From contig DGEY01000099.1 of the NCBI GenBank assembly GCA_002391385.1, positions 1 to 10,126 on the forward strand: a stretch of DNA of 10,126 nucleotides, written 5' to 3'. The stretch is from Firmicutes bacterium UBA3914. Its GTDB lineage: Bacteria; Bacillota; Limnochordia; Darwinibacteriales; Darwinibacteriaceae. Positions 1 to 7,562 of the stretch are shown here, piece after piece. A program made the translations under genes and the position numbers. The stretch's first letter is position 1, and the number at the start of each line of letters is the position of its first letter. Under the pieces are notes generated by a model. The model worked only from the letters and a program-made list of their open reading frames with translations, did no database searches and was not told the origin of the DNA.

Positions 1-19
1 AGATGTGTATAAGAGACAG
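1..19 (+). other. Tn5/Nextera mosaic-end adapter (library artefact)
   Basis: The first 19 bases read AGATGTGTATAAGAGACAG, which is exactly the Tn5 mosaic-end sequence used in Nextera tagmentation libraries. It sits at the very end of the sequence, as expected for an untrimmed adapter in an assembled read. Read through in frame it adds the spurious residues YKRQ ahead of the GH127 protein. Genomic sequence starts at base 20. Basis: exact match to a known reagent sequence. Confidence 0.97.
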
Positions 20-1924
20 GTGCTCAAGGGAGGCCTACTGGCTGATCGGGCCGCGGTGGTCAGGGAGAAGATGATCCCTTACCAGTGGAAGGCCCTCAAT
101 GACCTGCTCCCCGATGGGGAGCCGAGTCATGCCATAGAAAATCTGCGCATCGCCGCGGGTGAAAAGACTGGTGAGTTCAAGGGCATGGTCTTTCAAGATA
201 GCGATGTGGCCAAATGGCTGGAGGCAGTGGCCTACAGTCTGGCGACCCATCCCGATCCCCAGCTGGAGGCCACCGCGGATGAAGTGATCGATCTGGTGGC
301 CCGGGCCCAGCAGCCCGATGGCTACCTCAACTCGTATTACACCATCGTGGATCCAGAAAACCGCTGGACCAATTTGGCGGAAAACCATGAGCTGTACTGC
401 GCCGGCCATTTTATCGAAGCGGCCGTGGCCTATTACGAAGCCACGGGGAAGGACAAGCTCCTGCAGGTGGTCTGCAAGCTGGTTGAGCACATCGATTCCA
501 TCTTCGGCCCGGAAGAGGGAAAGAAAAAGGGTTACCCTGGCCATGAAGAGATCGAGCTGGCCCTGATCAGGCTCTACAGGGTGACCAGGGATGAGCGGCA
601 CTTGAGGCTCGCCCAGTTCTTCGTGGAGGAGCGGGGGAAACAGCCCAACTACTTCGAAGAGGAAGCCCGGGCCCGGGGCCCGCAGCGCTCCCCCAATTGG
701 GGCCTGTTCGGCCTGGATTATAACCAAGCCCACCTGCAGGTGCGGGAACAGACCACGGTGGAGGGGCATGCGGTGCGGGCCATGTACCTGTTCAGCGCGG
801 TGGCGGATCTCGCCCAGGAAACAGGCGATCCCCAGCTGCTGCAGGTAAGCAAGACCCTGTGGGACAACATGGTCAGCCGCCGCATGTACATCACGGGCGG
901 GATTGGCTCCCAGGCCCACGGCGAGGGTTTTACCATTGACTACGATCTCCCCAGCAGCAGGGCCTACGCCGAGACCTGCGCGGCCATCGGGCTCTTTTTC
1001 TGGGGGCACCGCCTGCTGCAGCTGGAGCCGGATAACAGATACGCGGATGAGATGGAGCGGGCGCTGTACAACGGTATTCTAAGCGGCATGTCCTGGGAAG
1101 GGGACCGCTTCTTCTACGTCAACCCCCTGGAGGTTGACCCCGCGGTGTGCCGGGCCCGCCATGATCACCGCCATGTCAAAGCCACCCGCCAAGGCTGGTT
1201 TGCCTGCGCCTGCTGCCCGCCTAATCTGGCGCGGCTTTTAACCTCCCTTCACCACTACATCTACAGCTGCGGACCCCAGGGACTGTTTGTGCACTTCTTC
1301 GCCGACAGTGCAGTGGAGTTCCCCGCCGCCGGGAAAAAGGTGGGGCTCCGCCAGACCACCGACTATCCCTGGGATGGCCGGGTGCAGTTGGATCTGGACC
1401 TGGAAGGAGAGGCCCCGTTCAGCCTCCATGTGCGCCTGCCCGGCTGGTGCAGGCAGGTGGAAGTCAAAGTGAACGGAGAAGTGCTTTCCGACCTGGCCGG
1501 GCACACCCACCGGGGCTACCTGGTTCTCACCAGGACCTGGCGGGCAGGGGATCGGGTGGAGCTGGATCTGGCCATGCCCGTGGAAAAGGTCTACGCCCAT
1601 CCCAAGGTGCGGGAGGCCGCGGGCCGCATCGCTCTGCAGAGGGGCCCTGTGATCTACTGCTTGGAGGAAGTGGATAACGGCCCCGACCTCCACTCTCTGC
1701 TGCTGGCCCGGGAGCCACGCTTCCAGGTGGCCCGCGAGCCGGAGCTGGGCGTTCCGGCCATCTCTGCGCAGGGTTTCCGCTTGGAAGCAGCGGGCAGCCA
1801 ACTCTATACCACGGAAAAGCCCCGGCGGACGGCGGTGACCATCAAAGCCATCCCCTATTTCGCCTGGGACAACCGCAGGCCCGGGGCCATGCTGGTTTGG
1901 ATGAGGGCGGAAGGAGAAGGGTGA
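20..1924 (+). CDS. GH127 beta-L-arabinofuranosidase (DUF1680), 5' partial
   Basis: This is a retaining glycosidase predicted to release beta-linked L-arabinofuranose from short arabino-oligosaccharides in the cytoplasm. The open frame runs from the sequence edge to TGA at 1922-1924. Numbering from the artefactual GTG at base 5, the Bifidobacterium HypBA1 active site is intact: acid/base Glu307 in HGEGF, zinc ligands Glu323 and Cys325 in ETCA, and Cys403 (nucleophile) and Cys404 in the CACCPPN motif. The N-terminal part has the family's IPYQW and GMVFQDSD motifs and an alpha/alpha-barrel-like sequence; a beta-rich C-terminus ends near VWMRAEGEG. HypBA1 is about 658 residues. The alignment starts within its first 20 residues, so only about 5-15 residues and the true start are missing. 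No signal peptide is visible, but the extreme N-terminus is absent. Some GH127 clades act on other sugars; the arabinose gene context favours beta-arabinofuranose. It lies 111 bases upstream of araB and is probably cotranscribed. Confidence 0.92.
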   Translation: MLKGGLLADRAAVVREKMIPYQWKALNDLLPDGEPSHAIENLRIAAGEKTGEFKGMVFQDSDVAKWLEAVAYSLATHPDPQLEATADEVIDLVARAQQPDGYLNSYYTIVDPENRWTNLAENHELYCAGHFIEAAVAYYEATGKDKLLQVVCKLVEHIDSIFGPEEGKKKGYPGHEEIELALIRLYRVTRDERHLRLAQFFVEERGKQPNYFEEEARARGPQRSPNWGLFGLDYNQAHLQVREQTTVEGHAVRAMYLFSAVADLAQETGDPQLLQVSKTLWDNMVSRRMYITGGIGSQAHGEGFTIDYDLPSSRAYAETCAAIGLFFWGHRLLQLEPDNRYADEMERALYNGILSGMSWEGDRFFYVNPLEVDPAVCRARHDHRHVKATRQGWFACACCPPNLARLLTSLHHYIYSCGPQGLFVHFFADSAVEFPAAGKKVGLRQTTDYPWDGRVQLDLDLEGEAPFSLHVRLPGWCRQVEVKVNGEVLSDLAGHTHRGYLVLTRTWRAGDRVELDLAMPVEKVYAHPKVREAAGRIALQRGPVIYCLEEVDNGPDLHSLLLAREPRFQVAREPELGVPAISAQGFRLEAAGSQLYTTEKPRRTAVTIKAIPYFAWDNRRPGAMLVWMRAEGEG

Positions 1925-1983
1925 TTTTAGAGGGCTTAAGCAGGAAGTGTTGAGTCTAAATAGAAGAACAATTAAGACAGGGT

Positions 1984-2007
1984 GCGGCTGCGAGGGCCGC
2001 TCCTTTT
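1984..2007 (+). terminator. Weak GC hairpin plus short T-run in araB leader
   Basis: Bases 1984-1988 (GCGGC) pair with 1996-2000 (GCCGC) across a 7-base loop, followed by TCCTTTT. This resembles a weak intrinsic terminator or attenuator between the GH127 gene and araB. It lies just after an AT-richer stretch (about 1940-1980) that stands out from the GC-rich surroundings and could hold a promoter, although I see no convincing -35/-10 pair. The stem is only 5 bp, so this could be chance. Confidence 0.3.
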
Positions 2008-2024
2008 CGGAACTTCTTGCAAGC

Positions 2025-2030
2025 GAGGTG
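2025..2030 (+). promoter_or_regulatory. Ribosome binding site that fixes the araB start
   Basis: GAGGTG lies 5 bases before ATG 2036. It favours this start over the in-frame GTG at 1982, which would add 18 residues of non-conserved sequence translated from the leader hairpin. Confidence 0.75.
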
Positions 2031-2035
2031 CTGAG

Positions 2036-3703
2036 ATGAGTGAAGTGAAGTACGTAATCGGCGTAGACTTCGGCACTGATTCCGCACGTGCTCTGGTCGT
2101 GAACGCGGAAACCGGTGAGGAGCTGGCCAGCGACGTAGCCCACTACAAGCGCTGGTCCGAGGGCTTGTACTCCGATGCGGCGAAGAACCAGTTCCGCCAC
2201 CATCCCCTCGACTATCTGGAAAGCCTGGAAGAGTGCATCACCGGCGCCCTGAAGAAGCTGCCGGCCGAGGTGGCGGAAAACGTCATCGGCATCGGCATAG
2301 ACACCACGGGTTCCACTCCCGCGCCGGTGGACGAGAACGGCACACCACTGGCCCTTCTTGATGAGTTCCGGGATAACCCCAATGCCATGTTCATCCTCTG
2401 GAAGGATCACACCGCCGTCCAGGAGGCTGCGGAGATCAACAAGCTGGCCAAGACCTGGGGCGGCGTGGATTACACCAAGTACGAAGGAGGCGTGTACTCC
2501 TCCGAGTGGTTCTGGGCGAAGATTCTGCACATCCTGCGGGTAGATGAAAAGGTGCGCCAGGCCGCCCATTCCTGGGTGGAAGTGTGCGACTGGATTCCCG
2601 CGGTACTCACTGGGACAACCGATCCGAAAGTCCTCAAGCGCAGCCGCTGCGCCGCAGGGCATAAGGCCATGTGGCATCCGGAGTGGGGCGGACTGCCTTC
2701 GGAGGAGTTTCTGGTTAAACTCGATCCCCTCCTGAAGGGTGTCAGGGAGCGGATGTTTGAGGAAACATACACCTCCGATGAAAAGGCCGGCGAGCTCACG
2801 GAAGAGTGGGCGGCTAGGCTGGGCCTTCCCCCGGGCGTCGCCGTGGCGGTGGGTGCTTTTGATGCCCACATGGGCGCCGTGGGCGGCGGCATCAGGGAAC
2901 ATACTTTAGTGAAGATTATGGGTACCTCCACCTGTGATGTGATGGTGGCCTCCAAAGATGAACTGGGCCAAACCTTGGTTGAGGGCATCTGCGGGCAGGT
3001 GGACGGTTCGGTCATTCCCGGCATGATCGGCCTGGAAGCCGGTCAGTCGGCCTTTGGCGATGTCTACGCCTGGTTCAGAAATGTCCTGCTCTGGCCCTGG
3101 GAGACCTTAGGGGAAGAGCTGGGGTTGGGTGAAGAGGTCCTGGCGAAGGCTAAGGATAGGATCCTGGTTAAGCTGACGGAAGAGGCCGCCAAGGTGGATC
3201 CCACAACCACCACAGTGGTGGCCCTGGACTGGCTCAACGGCAGGCGCACCCCCTTTGCCGATCAAGAGCTGAAGGGAGCTTTGGTGGGGCTCACCTTGGG
3301 CACCGATGCCCCCCGGATCTTCAGGGCTTTGGTGGAAGCCACCGCCTTTGGCGCCAAGGCCATTGTGGATCGCTTCCGGGAAGAGGGTGTGGAGATCAAA
3401 GAAGTGATCGCCCAAGGCGGCATCCCCGGCAAGAACGAGTTTGTCATGCAGGTTTCAGCGGATGTACTGGGCATGCCCATTAAGGTAGTCCGCTCCGGGC
3501 AGGCGGTGGCCCTGGGCGCGGCCATGTTTGGCGCAGTTGCCGCGGGGCACTACGCCGATGTGTATGCCGCGCAGGATGCCATGCTCAGCGGCTATTCCAA
3601 GGTGTACCAGCCCGATCCAGAAAGCAGCCGGCGCTACGCCGAGCTGTACAAGAAGTACCTGGAGATCGGCGAGCTTCTAGCCGGTACGCTGCGGTCTTTG
3701 TAG
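2036..3703 (+). CDS. araB: L-ribulokinase AraB
   Basis: A cytoplasmic FGGY-family sugar kinase that phosphorylates L-ribulose to L-ribulose 5-phosphate with ATP, the second step of L-arabinose catabolism. From ATG 2036 it has 555 residues, close to the usual 555-570. The N-terminal phosphate-binding loop GVDFGTDSARA is at residues 9-19. The likely catalytic base is Asp276 in GAFDAHMGAVGGG. ATP-domain motifs include MGTSTCDV (295-302), GLEAGQSAFGD (332-342), ALDWLNGRRTP (396-406), GGIPGKN (461-467) and SGQAVALGAAMFGA (487-500). The start is chosen because the conserved kinase N-terminus begins here and GAGGTG precedes it; a longer frame from GTG 1982 has no conservation. It ends 15 bases before araD, with a Shine-Dalgarno site in the gap, so the two are translated from one transcript. 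The identification is secure. Confidence 0.96.
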   Translation: MSEVKYVIGVDFGTDSARALVVNAETGEELASDVAHYKRWSEGLYSDAAKNQFRHHPLDYLESLEECITGALKKLPAEVAENVIGIGIDTTGSTPAPVDENGTPLALLDEFRDNPNAMFILWKDHTAVQEAAEINKLAKTWGGVDYTKYEGGVYSSEWFWAKILHILRVDEKVRQAAHSWVEVCDWIPAVLTGTTDPKVLKRSRCAAGHKAMWHPEWGGLPSEEFLVKLDPLLKGVRERMFEETYTSDEKAGELTEEWAARLGLPPGVAVAVGAFDAHMGAVGGGIREHTLVKIMGTSTCDVMVASKDELGQTLVEGICGQVDGSVIPGMIGLEAGQSAFGDVYAWFRNVLLWPWETLGEELGLGEEVLAKAKDRILVKLTEEAAKVDPTTTTVVALDWLNGRRTPFADQELKGALVGLTLGTDAPRIFRALVEATAFGAKAIVDRFREEGVEIKEVIAQGGIPGKNEFVMQVSADVLGMPIKVVRSGQAVALGAAMFGAVAAGHYADVYAAQDAMLSGYSKVYQPDPESSRRYAELYKKYLEIGELLAGTLRSL

Positions 3704-3718
3704 GCGAGGAGGGAAGCC

Positions 3719-4408
3719 ATGCTGCAAGAGCTCAAAGAGCAGGTTATGCTGGCCAACCAAGAGCTGCAGAGGCAGGGGCTGGTCATCTACACCTGGGGCA
3801 ACGTGAGCGGCATTGACCGGGAGCGGGGCCTGGTGGTGATCAAACCCAGCGGTGTGGCCTATGAAGAGCTCACGCCGGAGAAGATGGTGGTTTTGGATTT
3901 GGAGGGCAAGATCGTGGAAGGTAAGCTGCGCCCTTCCTCCGATACCCCCACCCACTTAGAGCTGTACCGAAAATTCAGCGAGATTGGCGGCGTGGTGCAC
4001 ACCCATTCCAAATGGGCCACGATCTGGGCCCAAGCCGGCAGGGGTATTCCCTGCCGGGGTACCACCCATGCCGATTACTTCTACGGGGAGATTCCCTGCA
4101 CCCGCATCCTCAATGAAGAAGAAGTGGCGCAGGCCTATGAGCTGAACACAGGCAGGGTGATCGTGGAGCGTTTCCAAGGGATCAACCCCCTGGAGATGCC
4201 CGCAGTTTTAGTGGCGGAACACGGCCCCTTCACCTGGGGCAGAGACTGCCACGAAGCGGTGCACAACAGCGTGGTTTTGGAGCAGGTGGCAGAAATGGCT
4301 TATTTCACCAGGCTGCTTACGGGCCACGACCGGCCCATCAGCCGGCATGTCCTGGAAAAGCACTATCTGCGCAAGCACGGCCCCGGTGCTTATTACGGTC
4401 AAAAATAG
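3719..4408 (+). CDS. araD: L-ribulose-5-phosphate 4-epimerase AraD
   Basis: A zinc-dependent class II aldolase-fold enzyme converting L-ribulose 5-phosphate to D-xylulose 5-phosphate, which feeds the pentose phosphate pathway. It has 229 residues, against 231 in E. coli. The metal ligands are visible as His94 and His96 in VVHTHS and His168 in AEHGPF, with Asp75 in the SSDTPTH segment. Asp119 in THADYF and Tyr226 in the C-terminal AYYGQ match the E. coli catalytic Asp120 and Tyr229. The phosphate-binding segments GNVSG (27-31) and KPSG (42-45) are present. The start ATG follows AGGAGG (3707-3712) by 6 bases. It lies between araB and araA with 15- and 13-base gaps, a tight operon arrangement. 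The context and the C-terminal tyrosine argue against the related fuculose-phosphate aldolase. Confidence 0.96.
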   Translation: MLQELKEQVMLANQELQRQGLVIYTWGNVSGIDRERGLVVIKPSGVAYEELTPEKMVVLDLEGKIVEGKLRPSSDTPTHLELYRKFSEIGGVVHTHSKWATIWAQAGRGIPCRGTTHADYFYGEIPCTRILNEEEVAQAYELNTGRVIVERFQGINPLEMPAVLVAEHGPFTWGRDCHEAVHNSVVLEQVAEMAYFTRLLTGHDRPISRHVLEKHYLRKHGPGAYYGQK

Positions 4409-4413
4409 GGAGG
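4408..4413 (+). promoter_or_regulatory. Ribosome binding site that fixes the araA start
   Basis: GGGAGG begins on the last base of the araD stop codon and lies 8 bases before ATG 4422. It supports this start over the in-frame ATG at 4347 inside araD, which would add 25 non-conserved residues. Confidence 0.8.
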
Positions 4414-4421
4414 TTGAAGCG

Positions 4422-5930
4422 ATGGATTTCAATTTCAAAGACTATGAAGTGTGGTTTGTCACGGGCAGCCAGCACCTCTACGGCGAAGAAGCCTTAAGGC
4501 AGGTGGGGGAAGATGCGGAAAAGGTCGCCAAGAGCCTGGGCGAACGGCCGGAAATCCCCGTGACCGTGGTGTACAAACCGGTCATGACCGACTCCAGCTC
4601 CATCCGCCGGCTGATTCAGGAAGCCAATGCCCATGAGAAGTGCATCGGCCTGATCCTGTGGATGCACACCTTCTCGCCAGCCAGGATGTGGATCGCCGGG
4701 CTGGGGGAACTGCGCAAGCCGTACCTCCACTTCCACACCCAGTTCTACCGGGATATCCCCTGGGAGAGCATCGACATGGACTACATGAACCTGCACCAAT
4801 CCGCGCACGGCGACAGGGAGTTCGGCTTCATCAACACCCGGATGCGCAAGAACCGCAAGATCGTGGTGGGCCACTGGCAGGATCCGGAAGCCCTGGCGGC
4901 CATCGGCGCCTGGTGCCGGGTGGCTGCGGCCTGGCAGGACGGCCAGGGGGCCAAGATCGCCCGCTTTGGCGATAACATGCGGGATGTGGCGGTAACGGAA
5001 GGCGATAAAGTAGCCGCCCAGATCCAGTTCGGCTACGAAGTGAACGGCTATTCGCTGAGCGATCTCACCTCCTACGTGGATGAGGTGGGCGAGGGGCAGA
5101 TCCAAGCCCTCCTGGAAGAGTATGAAGCGAGCTACAACCTAACCGACCGGGTCAAGGAAGGCGGAGAGTTCAGGGAGTACCTGAAAGAATCGGCCCGGAT
5201 CGAGGCTGGGCTGCGGGCCTTCCTCAAAGATGGAGGCTTCAAGGGCTTTACCACCAACTTCGAGGATCTCACCGGTCTGCGGCAGCTGCCGGGCCTGGCC
5301 GTGCAGCGGTTGATGAAGGACGGCTACGGCTTCGGCGCTGAAGGCGATTGGAAGACCGCGGCGCTCCTGCGGGCCATGAAGGTGATGAGCGCAGGGCTCA
5401 AGGGGGGCACTTCCTTTATGGAGGATTACGTCTACCACCTGGATCCCGCGGGGCAGAGGATTCTCGGCGCGCACATGCTGGAAGTGTGCGAAACCATCGC
5501 CAAAGATAAGCCTGTCCTGGATGTGCAGCCCCTTTCCATCGGCGGCAAGGAAAACCCCGCACGCCTCATTTTCACAGCCCCAGCGGGCCCGGCTATCTGC
5601 GCGAGCTTGATCGATTTGGGCAACCGCTTCCGCATGGTGGTCAACGAAGTGGAAGTGGTGGATCCGCCTGCGGATCTGCCTAAGCTGCCTGTGGCCAGGG
5701 TGCTGTGGGATCCCAAGCCCAATTTGAAGGTGGCGGCGGAAGCGTGGATCCTGGCGGGAGGCGCCCACCACTCCGTGTTTACCCAGGCATTGACCAGCAA
5801 GTATGTGGAGGATTACTGCGAGATCGCTGGTATCGAGTACGTCTTGATCAACGAAGAGACAGAGATCAGGAAGTTCAAACAGGACCTGCGCCTTGGCGAG
5901 ATCTACTACCATCTGGCCAGGGGAATCTAA
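4422..5930 (+). CDS. araA: L-arabinose isomerase AraA
   Basis: A cytoplasmic Mn2+-dependent isomerase catalysing L-arabinose to L-ribulose, the entry step of the pathway. From ATG 4422 it has 502 residues, essentially the family length of about 500. The four catalytic and metal-binding residues line up almost number for number with E. coli Glu306, Glu333, His350 and His450: here Glu307 (GAEGDWK), Glu334 (FMEDY), His351 (GAHMLEV) and His450 (GGAHHSV). The N-terminal signature WFVTGSQHLYG (11-21) and the LILWMHTFSPARMWI segment are also typical. The conserved N-terminus begins at residue 3, which confirms the start. It lies 13 bases after araD. The 55-base gap to abfA contains a strong hairpin that may set the relative expression of the two genes. 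Family members also isomerise D-galactose to D-tagatose as a side activity, but the operon makes arabinose the physiological substrate. Confidence 0.97.
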   Translation: MDFNFKDYEVWFVTGSQHLYGEEALRQVGEDAEKVAKSLGERPEIPVTVVYKPVMTDSSSIRRLIQEANAHEKCIGLILWMHTFSPARMWIAGLGELRKPYLHFHTQFYRDIPWESIDMDYMNLHQSAHGDREFGFINTRMRKNRKIVVGHWQDPEALAAIGAWCRVAAAWQDGQGAKIARFGDNMRDVAVTEGDKVAAQIQFGYEVNGYSLSDLTSYVDEVGEGQIQALLEEYEASYNLTDRVKEGGEFREYLKESARIEAGLRAFLKDGGFKGFTTNFEDLTGLRQLPGLAVQRLMKDGYGFGAEGDWKTAALLRAMKVMSAGLKGGTSFMEDYVYHLDPAGQRILGAHMLEVCETIAKDKPVLDVQPLSIGGKENPARLIFTAPAGPAICASLIDLGNRFRMVVNEVEVVDPPADLPKLPVARVLWDPKPNLKVAAEAWILAGGAHHSVFTQALTSKYVEDYCEIAGIEYVLINEETEIRKFKQDLRLGEIYYHLARGI

Positions 5931-5936
5931 ACGGCC

Positions 5937-5963
5937 AACCTCCCCGGATCCTCCGGGGAGGTT
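5937..5963 (+). terminator. Perfect 11-bp intercistronic hairpin, araA-abfA
   Basis: Bases 5937-5947 (AACCTCCCCGG) pair perfectly with 5953-5963 (CCGGGGAGGTT) around a 5-base loop, ATCCT. Only TTTAAAA follows, not a clean T-run, so it may be a leaky terminator or an RNA-processing or stability element between araA and abfA. The abfA ribosome site begins 10 bases downstream and stays outside the stem. The inverted repeat is certain; the function is inference. Confidence 0.6.
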
Positions 5964-5985
5964 TAAAAACACGGAGGTGAGATAA

Positions 5986-7503
5986 ATGGAAGTTGTGCGC
6001 AAAGCGGAGATGATCCTGGAGAAGGACTTTCAAATCAGCGAGATCGATCCCCGTTTGTACGGAGCCTTTGTGGAGCATCTGGGCAGGTCCATCTACGGGG
6101 GCATTTACGAGCCGGGGCATCCCAGCGCGGACGAACAGGGTTTTCGGGGTGATGTGCTGTCCCTGGTGCGGGAACTGGATATTCCTGTGATCCGCTATCC
6201 CGGCGGGAATTTCGTCTCCGGCTACAACTGGGAAGATGGGGTAGGGCCCAAAGACCAGCGCCCCCGCCGTTTGGATCTGGCCTGGCGTACCATCGAGCCC
6301 AACGAGGTGGGGGTCAACGAGTTTGTGGACTGGACCCGCAAGGCCGGTTCCCAGGTGATGATGGCGGTTAACCTGGGTACCCGGGGAGTAGATGCCGCCC
6401 GCAACCTGGTTGAGTACTGCAATCACCCCAGCGGCAGCTACTACAGCGACCTGCGCATCAAGCATGGCTATGCCCAGCCCCACGGGATTAAACTGTGGTG
6501 TTTGGGCAATGAGATGGATGGCCCCTGGCAGATCGGTGCCAAGACCGCCTACGAATACGGGCGCATCGCCTTAGAGAGCGCCAAGGTGATGAAGTGGGTT
6601 GATCCCTCCATTGAGCTCGTGGTTTGCGGCAGTTCCGGCCGGGGTATGCCCACCTTCGCCCAGTGGGAAGCCGAGGTTTTGGATCTCACCTACGACCATG
6701 TGGACTACATATCCCTCCATACCTACTACGGCAACCGGGATAACGACACACCGAATTTCCTGGCCCGCACTCTGGATATGGACCAGTTTATCAACTCGGT
6801 CATCGCCATCTGCGATTACATCAAGGCCAAGAAGCGCAGCTCGAAGACGCTCCACCTCTCCTTCGATGAGTGGAACGTTTGGTACCACTCCAACGAGGCC
6901 GACAAAAAGGTGGAGCCCTGGACGGTTGCCCCGCCGCTTTTGGAGGATGTATACAACCTGGAGGACGCCCTGGTGGTGGGCAGCATGCTCATCAGCCTGA
7001 TCAGGCGGGCAGACCGGGTGAAGATCGGCTGCCTGGCGCAGCTGGTGAACGTGATCGCTCCCATCATGACCCAAACCGGCGGCCCTGCCTGGCGGCAGAC
7101 CACCTTCTATCCCTTCATGCATGCCTCCCTCTACGGAAGGGGAACGGCCCTTCTGCCTGTGATCAAGTCGGATAAATACGACAGCAAGGACTTCACCGAT
7201 GTGCCCTACCTGGATGCCATCGGGGTGTTCAACGAGGAGAAGGAAGAGCTGACCATCTTTGCCGTGAACCGCAATCTGGAAGGCGGTCTGGAGTTCACAG
7301 GTGATCTGCGGGGCTTCTGCGGCTACGAGGTGGTGGAGCACATCGTGCTGACCCACGAGGATCTCAAGGCTGCCAACACCGCGGATCAGCCCAACAACGT
7401 GGTGCCCCACTTAGGCGGCAATGCCCAGATCAGCGAGGGCAAGCTCAGCGCCCTTCTGCCCAAACAGTCCTGGAATGTGATCAGGCTGGCCAAAAAGGCA
7501 TAG
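5986..7503 (+). CDS. abfA: GH51 alpha-L-arabinofuranosidase AbfA
   Basis: An intracellular retaining exo-glycosidase that removes alpha-1,2-, 1,3- and 1,5-linked L-arabinofuranose from arabino-oligosaccharides or arabinoxylo-oligosaccharides, supplying arabinose to AraA. It has 505 residues, close to the 502 of Geobacillus stearothermophilus AbfA, which it strongly resembles from end to end. The acid/base is Glu176 in WCLGNEMDGPW (Geobacillus Glu175). The nucleophile is Glu295 in LSFDEWNVWYH (Geobacillus Glu294). Substrate-pocket segments RYPGGNFVSGYNWEDG (70-85) and CNHPSGSYYSDLR (145-157) are intact. The (beta/alpha)8 barrel is followed by a C-terminal beta-sandwich ending in PKQSWNVIRLAKKA. 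There is no signal peptide, so it acts on imported oligosaccharides. The start is supported by GGAGGTGA at 5973-5980, 5 bases upstream of ATG. It is probably the last gene of the operon, as a terminator-like hairpin follows. Confidence 0.96.
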   Translation: MEVVRKAEMILEKDFQISEIDPRLYGAFVEHLGRSIYGGIYEPGHPSADEQGFRGDVLSLVRELDIPVIRYPGGNFVSGYNWEDGVGPKDQRPRRLDLAWRTIEPNEVGVNEFVDWTRKAGSQVMMAVNLGTRGVDAARNLVEYCNHPSGSYYSDLRIKHGYAQPHGIKLWCLGNEMDGPWQIGAKTAYEYGRIALESAKVMKWVDPSIELVVCGSSGRGMPTFAQWEAEVLDLTYDHVDYISLHTYYGNRDNDTPNFLARTLDMDQFINSVIAICDYIKAKKRSSKTLHLSFDEWNVWYHSNEADKKVEPWTVAPPLLEDVYNLEDALVVGSMLISLIRRADRVKIGCLAQLVNVIAPIMTQTGGPAWRQTTFYPFMHASLYGRGTALLPVIKSDKYDSKDFTDVPYLDAIGVFNEEKEELTIFAVNRNLEGGLEFTGDLRGFCGYEVVEHIVLTHEDLKAANTADQPNNVVPHLGGNAQISEGKLSALLPKQSWNVIRLAKKA

Positions 7504-7524
7504 CCAGCTGGACAAGTTGTGATC

Positions 7525-7551
7525 AGCCCGGTACCCATGCCGGGCTTGTTT
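7525..7551 (+). terminator. Probable intrinsic terminator after abfA
   Basis: Bases 7525-7531 (AGCCCGG) pair with 7540-7546 (CCGGGCT) across an 8-base loop, followed by TGTTT. It starts 21 bases after the abfA stop, a typical place and shape for a Rho-independent terminator closing the arabinose operon. The T-run is interrupted by one G, so termination may be partial. Confidence 0.65.
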
Positions 7552-7562
7552 GCTAGAGCAAA

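Noticed and set aside
1982..2035. A GTG start at 1982 giving an 18-residue longer AraB.
   Set aside because: The extension is not kinase-like, it translates through the leader hairpin, and ATG 2036 has a well-placed GAGGTG and begins the conserved N-terminus.
1238..2902. A 554-codon open frame on the minus strand opposite the GH127 gene and araB.
   Set aside because: It overlaps two secure genes, has no recognisable domain or ribosome site, and is the kind of antisense frame expected from GC-rich codon bias. The same applies to the minus-strand frames at 35-1009, 5139-6002 and 6571-7410.
4347..4421. An upstream ATG for AraA inside araD.
   Set aside because: The additional 25 residues are out-of-frame araD coding sequence; GGGAGG and the conserved WFVTGSQHLYG segment place the start at 4422.
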